6,192 nucleotides of DNA from Rickettsiales bacterium (GTDB lineage: Bacteria > Pseudomonadota > Alphaproteobacteria > Rickettsiales > UBA1997), in contig JAITAR010000010.1 in the NCBI GenBank assembly GCA_031284025.1, positions 1 to 6,192 on the forward strand. The letters are read 5' to 3'. Of the stretch, positions 1 to 4,103 are shown piece after piece. The position numbers and the translations under genes are program-made. The notes beneath the pieces were generated by a model. It did not search any database. It was not told the DNA's origin and saw only the letters and a program-made list of their open reading frames with translations. How positions within the stretch are numbered: the stretch's first letter is position 1; each line of letters begins with the position of its first letter.

Positions 1-1150
1 AGAACTAGTAGAAAATGAAAAGATCTACAGAATAACAGTCCTGGAGAAGGTCAAAATAAGAAATAATCCAGGAGAGACAAATCTCTTCTCCCATCTAGGC
101 ACTTTAGACCACAACCAACGAGATGTAGCCAATCTGCTGTCAAATATTTATTTTGACAATTTCGCTGATGAAAGCATAAACAACATGTTGGATCGCATTG
201 ATAATTTCAAAAATCACGAAGATCAAAAAACAGTTCTCAGCCAAATATCTCCCCCACTGTTGATTGACATTATTACAATGAACCTGCTCTCCAGTCAGAG
301 GAATGTAATCAGTCGGCGGCATATCCCTACGCTGAATACTCTGGCGCTGGAGCCTATCTACAGCAATAGTAAATTAGCTAGTGGACTTGCAGACAATGCC
401 GCAGTCCTCAGACTGAACTATGGCCACAGCTTTAGAAATCTAATGTTCGACAGAGACCTTTCTCTGGCTTTCTTTGGAGATATAGCTAGCCATTCTTTCA
501 AAGATAGCCAGAATAGCAAAGCTAGCGCCATTGGCGGGACTTTGGCTCTTCGACTGGAAATGGAAGTTATCAATGGCATCAATATAGCTCTCAATCTGTC
601 CTACAGAAGAAATAGTCACAAAATTGACCGAAACATAGAAAAACTAAATGAAATGGCAAAATCCAATTTTTCCACCAATACATTCAATGCAGCTATGGCG
701 CTGAAGAAAGAATTTAGAGTTAGAGGCTATCTGATTTTCACTCCTTCGGCATCGCTAGAAACTTCTCTGTTGAGTTACGGCAAATTCAGTGAAGAAGGTG
801 CAGGAGTTTTAAATTTAACGATAGACGGTGGCAGCCATCATTTGATAGCTAGCAATTTCGGTCTAACCATGGCTCTAGATCTGGCCAATTTCAGACCATT
901 CATCTCTCTCGGCACCAGCTATCTGCTGTCCTACTCCAATCCAGAGATCTCTGCCAGCTTTAGAGAATACTCCAGCTCTGGCAAATTGAAAAGTAGAGGT
1001 ACGGAGGTGGGCAAACTGTCTGGCTCTGTGGCTCTGGGATGTAGCTATCAGTTGGCTAAAAATGTGTCAGTTTCTCTGGAGGGTAGTTATAGGGGTGCTA
1101 GTGGCTATAGATCTTTCTCTGGCGGTGTGACCATCGAATGTAATTTTTAG
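1..1150 (+). CDS. Autotransporter, C-terminal part with beta-barrel (5' partial)
   Basis: The reading frame is open from base 2, with 382 residues before the TAG at 1148-1150, so the ATG at 185 is internal and the true start lies left of the window. The first ~120 residues are polar and partly helical (HNQRDVANLLSNIY region), like the linker that precedes or threads an autotransporter barrel. From about base 374 (LASGLADN) to the end, about 258 residues show short alternating polar/hydrophobic strands rich in Gly, Ser, Tyr and Leu, separated by polar loops. The last residues are GGVTIECNF: a terminal Phe is the usual C-terminal signature recognised by the BAM complex. Length and layout match the autotransporter beta-domain family (type V secretion), as in rickettsial Sca proteins. 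The barrel would sit in the outer membrane and expose a passenger domain, which is not visible here. It converges on pheS, with 96 nt between the stops. The passenger identity, and so the function, is unknown. Confidence 0.82.
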   Translation, partial: ELVENEKIYRITVLEKVKIRNNPGETNLFSHLGTLDHNQRDVANLLSNIYFDNFADESINNMLDRIDNFKNHEDQKTVLSQISPPLLIDIITMNLLSSQRNVISRRHIPTLNTLALEPIYSNSKLASGLADNAAVLRLNYGHSFRNLMFDRDLSLAFFGDIASHSFKDSQNSKASAIGGTLALRLEMEVINGINIALNLSYRRNSHKIDRNIEKLNEMAKSNFSTNTFNAAMALKKEFRVRGYLIFTPSASLETSLLSYGKFSEEGAGVLNLTIDGGSHHLIASNFGLTMALDLANFRPFISLGTSYLLSYSNPEISASFREYSSSGKLKSRGTEVGKLSGSVALGCSYQLAKNVSVSLEGSYRGASGYRSFSGGVTIECNF

Positions 1151-1167
1151 CGCTTGGAACTTTCTTC

Positions 1168-1182
1168 CTCTATTAACTAGAG
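1168..1182. repeat. Short perfect inverted repeat in the convergent gap
   Basis: CTCTA at 1168-1172 and TAGAG at 1178-1182 form a 5-bp stem with a TTAAC loop. It can be lengthened by T-A pairs on both sides with mismatches (TTTCTTC against AAAAAA). It lies 18 nt after the autotransporter stop. Read on the + strand it is not followed by a T run, so it is at best a weak or RNA-end-stabilising hairpin rather than a classical intrinsic terminator. Confidence 0.35.
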
Positions 1183-1203
1183 AAAAAACAGAAGTCAGTC
1201 CTG
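1183..1203 (-). terminator. Putative intrinsic terminator of the virB8-virB9-pheS operon
   Basis: Read on the - strand, CAGGA-CUGAC-UUCUG (1203 to 1189) folds into a 5-bp stem, including one G-U pair, with a 5-nt loop. It is followed immediately by six U (1188 to 1183). It starts 44 nt after the pheS stop codon. The stem is short, which is common in A+T-rich genomes, and no folding calculation was done. Confidence 0.45.
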
Positions 1204-1205
1204 AA

Positions 1206-1224
1206 GCGGGTGGTACCTACACGC
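1206..1224. repeat. Imperfect G+C-rich inverted repeat between convergent genes
   Basis: GCGGGTGG and CCTACACGC flank a 3-nt TAC loop. Seven of eight positions pair, counting one G-T wobble, and there is one G/A mismatch. It is the most G+C-rich patch of the intergenic stretch and lies 22 nt after the pheS stop. On the - strand it precedes the hairpin with the T tract and may reinforce termination; on the + strand it is followed by AAAAATTTT. Confidence 0.35.
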
Positions 1225-1246
1225 CAAAAATTTTACTGTACCTCAT

Positions 1247-2290
1247 CTACTCAAAGATTTTGAACCCATAGTGTCTAAGGAACAATATGTCTCCATCATA
1301 TAGGTTTCTTATGTCACCGATTCCATATTTCAGCATGGCCAATCTTTCGATTCCGAAGGCGAAGGCAAATCCTTGGTGTTTTTCAGGATCCATGGCTGCA
1401 TTTTTTAATACGGTGGGGTGTACCATGCCGGCACCAAGAACTTCCATCCAGTTGTCTCCTTCCCCAAAGATCAATTTCTTTCCATCTGTTTTTCTATACC
1501 TGAGATCAACCTCTATGCTAGGGCTAGTAAATGGAAAATAGCTCGGTCTGAACCTCAGAGAGGCATTCTCTATGCCGAAAAATTTTTTAATCACCGTTAT
1601 AAGACAATCCTTTAGATCCTGCAGGTTTATATTCTCATCTATGTAGACAACGTCCATCTGATGGAACATTGGGGAATGGGTGGCATCCATCTCACTTCTA
1701 AAAGTTTTACCGGTGGTGAAAAATTTAAATGGAGGTCTGTTTATTGGCATTTCCCGCATCTGCAGACTTGTTGTCTGGGTTCTAAGTATAATTTTTTCGT
1801 CCTCGTCATTTTTCAGATAAAATGTGTCCTGCATCTGTCTGGCTGGATGATCTGGAGGTATATTTAGACCACCAAAGCAGTTCCAATCGGTTTCCAATTC
1901 AGAGCCATTAGTTTCAGAGAAGCCCATAGAATACATTATGTCTCTTAGTTCCCTCTGAACTTTGGACATCGGGTGTAACAATCCTTCACTGGTCTGTCTC
2001 GGTGGCAGAGTTAGATCTAGAGCTTCGCTCTGCAGCTCTATTCTTATTTTTTCTTCGTTGAAATTATTTTCAATTCTATCTATCTCTTGGCTAATAAAAT
2101 CTTTCAATTCATTAATTTTAGAGCCAAAATCTCGTCTCTGTTCCAATGAAAGACTATTTAATTCTTTCATCAGTTCGCCTATCTCACTTTTTTTACCGAG
2201 AAAATCAGCTCTGAGATTTCTAATCTGACTTGGATTCTCTACCTTATCCAGTCTATCGAGAAAATTCTTTTTTATACTTTCTATAGTCAT
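1247..2290 (-). CDS. pheS: Phenylalanyl-tRNA synthetase alpha subunit
   Basis: Cytoplasmic class II aminoacyl-tRNA synthetase subunit. With PheT it forms the (alpha-beta)2 enzyme that attaches phenylalanine to tRNA-Phe using ATP. The protein is 347 residues, normal for an alphaproteobacterial PheS. Residues 1-85 form the N-terminal coiled coil that contacts tRNA. The catalytic domain follows: HPM at 106-108, ELETDWNCFGGLNIP and HPARQMQDTFY (131-158), RTQTTSLQ (170-177), motif 2 FRSEMDATHSPMFHQ (197-211), FRPSYFPFTSPSIEVD (247-262) and motif 3 GFAFAFGIERLAMLKYG (307-323). Ala309 aligns with E. coli Ala294, which shapes the Phe pocket. Small departures are Thr174 where Ser is usual, Asp213 where Glu is usual, and AFG instead of GMG in motif 3. 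The ATG follows AAGG at 7-nt spacing and lies 4 nt after the virB9 stop, so it is probably co-transcribed with virB8-virB9. No pheT follows. Confidence 0.97.
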   Translation of the reverse strand: MTIESIKKNFLDRLDKVENPSQIRNLRADFLGKKSEIGELMKELNSLSLEQRRDFGSKINELKDFISQEIDRIENNFNEEKIRIELQSEALDLTLPPRQTSEGLLHPMSKVQRELRDIMYSMGFSETNGSELETDWNCFGGLNIPPDHPARQMQDTFYLKNDEDEKIILRTQTTSLQMREMPINRPPFKFFTTGKTFRSEMDATHSPMFHQMDVVYIDENINLQDLKDCLITVIKKFFGIENASLRFRPSYFPFTSPSIEVDLRYRKTDGKKLIFGEGDNWMEVLGAGMVHPTVLKNAAMDPEKHQGFAFAFGIERLAMLKYGIGDIRNLYDGDILFLRHYGFKIFE

Positions 2291-2294
2291 TAAA

Positions 2295-3074
2295 CTACCT
2301 TATATTTTTTAATCTGAATAAATTGTTATTGTAAATACATATAATATTTGAGCCACTTCTTAGAGCAAATTGGCTTGCCACCTGTTCAATGACTAGATAA
2401 TTTTCCACTACTCTGTAGTTTACCAGTGCCTCGTAGCCATCCGAATCAACTGAATAGATTGCTGGAAGTTCATAGTTATCTCTGTTGCCGAATTCCATAT
2501 AGGTAAACTCGCCATCGTCAAATACTTTTGCTGGAGCAATGTTTTCGCTTCCGCTGAATTCGTAGTCGAAGTTATAGAGATCCAAATTTCTCAAATCTGG
2601 CAAATCACTCCTTTTTTTGTTACTATTTAGAATAACTATATTTTTATCTACAGTTTCGGGATACATGAATTTCACGTAGAACAGCACATCGTCCTCCATC
2701 ACGGAGGCAGCTTCCACTGCATCGAGTTCAAAGTGATAGGTTCGCTTGTTAGTCATTACCGTCATATTTGTGTTGGCAAAACTCAAAACTGGCTTAAGAA
2801 AAAGTTTATTATCCATAACAACCGTCTGCCATGAACTTGTATCACCCATAGATATGGTCTGCACCTTTTCACCATCCTCAAATTCTATGTAGGACTGAGA
2901 CAGATAGTGGCCAATGTATCTGTAGACTTCATTGGGGGAATACACATAGGCCCTAAATCTTTTTTCCGAACTTATTACTCTAGGCAATTGCACAGCCAAT
3001 AATCTAGAATTCGGCATCACCATCGGTGACAGGAGATAGAGTATAACCAATACTAAAACTTTCGTAATCTTCAT
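2295..3074 (-). CDS. virB9: Type IV secretion system protein VirB9 (CagX/TrbG family)
   Basis: VirB9 forms, with VirB7 and VirB10, the outer-membrane core complex of P-type type IV secretion systems. The 259 residues are close to the usual length. Residues 1-27 are a signal peptide (Lys near the N-terminus, hydrophobic VLVLVILYLL, cleavage probably after RLLA), which places the protein in the periplasm and outer membrane. The N-terminal domain has the family signatures GDTSSWQ (77-83) and TNMTVMTNKRTYHFEL (102-117). The C-terminal domain has NFDYEFSG (168-175), APAKVFDDGEFTYMEF (180-195), LPAIY (203-207) and EALVNYRV (215-222), ending in LRSGSNIICIYN. The C-terminal domain is complete, so this is not a truncated copy. 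Its ATG overlaps the virB8 TGA (ATGA) and no strong Shine-Dalgarno is seen, so translation is probably coupled. pheS starts 4 nt after its TAG; virB10, the common next gene, is absent. Confidence 0.93.
   Translation of the reverse strand: MKITKVLVLVILYLLSPMVMPNSRLLAVQLPRVISSEKRFRAYVYSPNEVYRYIGHYLSQSYIEFEDGEKVQTISMGDTSSWQTVVMDNKLFLKPVLSFANTNMTVMTNKRTYHFELDAVEAASVMEDDVLFYVKFMYPETVDKNIVILNSNKKRSDLPDLRNLDLYNFDYEFSGSENIAPAKVFDDGEFTYMEFGNRDNYELPAIYSVDSDGYEALVNYRVVENYLVIEQVASQFALRSGSNIICIYNNNLFRLKNIR
2298..2301 (-). promoter_or_regulatory. Ribosome binding site of pheS inside the end of virB9
   Basis: The - strand reads AAGG, then 7 nt, then the pheS ATG. The AAGG overlaps the last virB9 codons (ATA AGG TAG), so the ribosome finishing virB9 is placed on the pheS start. 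This supports the annotated start and translational coupling. Confidence 0.6.
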
Positions 3075-3874
3075 TTCTGTTTACTTGTTACATTAGAGAT
3101 ACTGTAATTAGTAACAATCAAGACTGGTTTGCTAAATTCTTTCCTAAGGCTATTATATTTTATTGTGTCAAATTTAAAATCCACTGTAATTTTTTGGCTG
3201 CTAACTCTTTTTTCTCCGGGGAGAATTACGTTTATATCATACTCTAATTCGGCTTCCGAAAAAGCTTTTCCCCTAGAAACTAATTTTCCAATAAAACTGG
3301 AACTAAACCTACCTTTCTTAGAATTTCTCTTTTCCTTAAATCTGAAAGTCTTTATTCTAACCGTTTGCTCGATATTTTTGTTGAACATTTGGCTTGTTAT
3401 CTGGTTGAAATCACCTCTAAATTTCAGCAACACGTCATCCGTAGAATAATTCTTTATTTTCAAAAGTTTTCTGTTCAGATCTTCTATCTTTCCAGTTTTA
3501 TAATTGTGGGTAAACAGTTCTTTCACAAATCTAATTAGTAACAATCTAAGAATTGCCTCGTTTGAATTATAGTCCAATTTCTCTGGCTTCACTGCCTTTA
3601 TGGTGGTATAATATTTAACCGCATCTGGCTGTCTCACTAGTACAGGAAAACTTTCCTTCAGTGGCAAAATGTTTCCTATAGTCATGTATAGCAGCATAAC
3701 TATAGTAATGCTCATAGTGGATATAACAATGAAAAAAGTCCTCTCCGAAAAGGCAGCCAAATATTTCAGATAATACCAATTTCTGGCATCTTCAAAATAC
3801 ACGCCACTGTCAACGATATCGGTAATTATACTAGAGTAGTTTACTTTTTTGCTCTTATTTTCCACCTCGGACAT
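3071..3874 (-). CDS. virB8: Type IV secretion system protein VirB8
   Basis: VirB8 is a bitopic inner-membrane protein whose periplasmic domain nucleates assembly of the type IV secretion channel and contacts VirB9 and VirB10. The 267 residues show the family layout: a cytoplasmic N-terminus of ~45 residues containing YFEDARNWYYLKYLAAFSER (26-45), one transmembrane helix at about 47-70 (FFIVISTMSITIVMLLYMTI), then a periplasmic NTF2-like domain (about 80-262) with the pre-strand helix EAILRLLLIRFVKELF (106-121) and late strands ending VLIVTNYSIS (251-260). The C-terminal NPxG motif of classical VirB8 is not intact: the matching place reads SKPVLIV. The domain is very basic. Together these suggest a divergent VirB8 paralogue of the kind rickettsiae carry. 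The ATG follows GAGAG at 7-nt spacing. The gene is first in the operon, and the call is strengthened by the overlapping virB9. Confidence 0.88.
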   Translation of the reverse strand: MSEVENKSKKVNYSSIITDIVDSGVYFEDARNWYYLKYLAAFSERTFFIVISTMSITIVMLLYMTIGNILPLKESFPVLVRQPDAVKYYTTIKAVKPEKLDYNSNEAILRLLLIRFVKELFTHNYKTGKIEDLNRKLLKIKNYSTDDVLLKFRGDFNQITSQMFNKNIEQTVRIKTFRFKEKRNSKKGRFSSSFIGKLVSRGKAFSEAELEYDINVILPGEKRVSSQKITVDFKFDTIKYNSLRKEFSKPVLIVTNYSISNVTSKQK

Positions 3875-3882
3875 TCACCAAC

Positions 3883-3894
3883 TCTCTATAGAGA
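3883..3894 (-). promoter_or_regulatory. 12-nt palindrome overlapping the virB8 ribosome binding site
   Basis: TCTCTATAGAGA is a perfect palindrome whose - strand right half (GAGA) is part of the GAGAG Shine-Dalgarno 7 nt before the virB8 ATG. As RNA it could form a 4-bp stem with a UAUA loop that hides the ribosome binding site; as DNA it could be a small operator. A palindrome this short can also arise by chance. Confidence 0.35.
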
Positions 3895-3910
3895 TTCATG
3901 ATGCGATTAA

Positions 3911-3939
3911 ATAATATTAAAATGATTTTATCAAGTAAA
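3911..3939 (-). promoter_or_regulatory. Candidate sigma-70 promoter of virB8-virB9-pheS
   Basis: On the - strand, TTTACT (3939-3934) and TATTAT (3916-3911) are separated by 17 nt. They match 4/6 and 5/6 of the TTGACA and TATAAT consensus. Transcription would begin near 3904, giving a leader of about 30 nt before the virB8 ATG at 3874. The surrounding A+T richness lowers the specificity of the match. Confidence 0.5.
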
Positions 3940-4044
3940 AAATCGCCGGAAAAAGATCGTCGCTGTTAAAACGTGCAGCCACTTACAATTTTTTGCGAGT
4001 GTTGGGCAACCATAGACAAATTTTGAGAATTCGTCGAATAACCC

Positions 4045-4072
4045 TTGATTGGATAAAAATGTAGATTATAAT
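4045..4072 (+). promoter_or_regulatory. Candidate sigma-70 promoter of the large + strand gene
   Basis: TTGATT (4045-4050), a 16-nt spacer and a perfect TATAAT (4067-4072) lie upstream of the ATG at 4104. Transcription would start near 4079, leaving a leader of about 25 nt. That leader has no recognisable Shine-Dalgarno before the ATG. Confidence 0.6.
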
Positions 4073-4103
4073 GCTAGTTAGTTGTTAAATTTTTCATAAA
4101 ATT

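Larger units (their letters stand above)
3875..4103. other. Divergent intergenic region between virB8 and the large + strand gene
   Basis: This 229-nt A+T-rich gap contains no convincing gene or tRNA. It holds one promoter candidate facing each way (3911-3939 on the - strand, 4045-4072 on the + strand), a palindrome over the virB8 ribosome binding site, and about 105 nt between the two -35 boxes. I see no strong operator-like inverted repeat in that central part. Its layout would allow shared control of the secretion genes and the unknown membrane protein. Confidence 0.6.

Noticed and set aside
185..187. ATG at 185 as the start of the autotransporter-like protein
   Set aside because: The same frame is open to the left edge with similar composition, and a protein beginning here would lack a signal peptide.
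140..322. A 60-codon - strand frame near the left edge
   Set aside because: It is antisense to the autotransporter frame, which is open from base 2.
1287..2228. Several + strand frames of 65-88 codons within pheS
   Set aside because: They are antisense to an unambiguous full-length pheS.
3129..3449. A 106-codon + strand frame inside virB8
   Set aside because: It is antisense to the well-supported virB8 gene, which has overlapping coupling to virB9.
3855..3899. A 14-codon frame (MNLYRELVNVRGGK) overlapping the virB8 start in another frame
   Set aside because: It could be an upstream peptide, but it has no clear ribosome binding site of its own and a frame this short is expected by chance.
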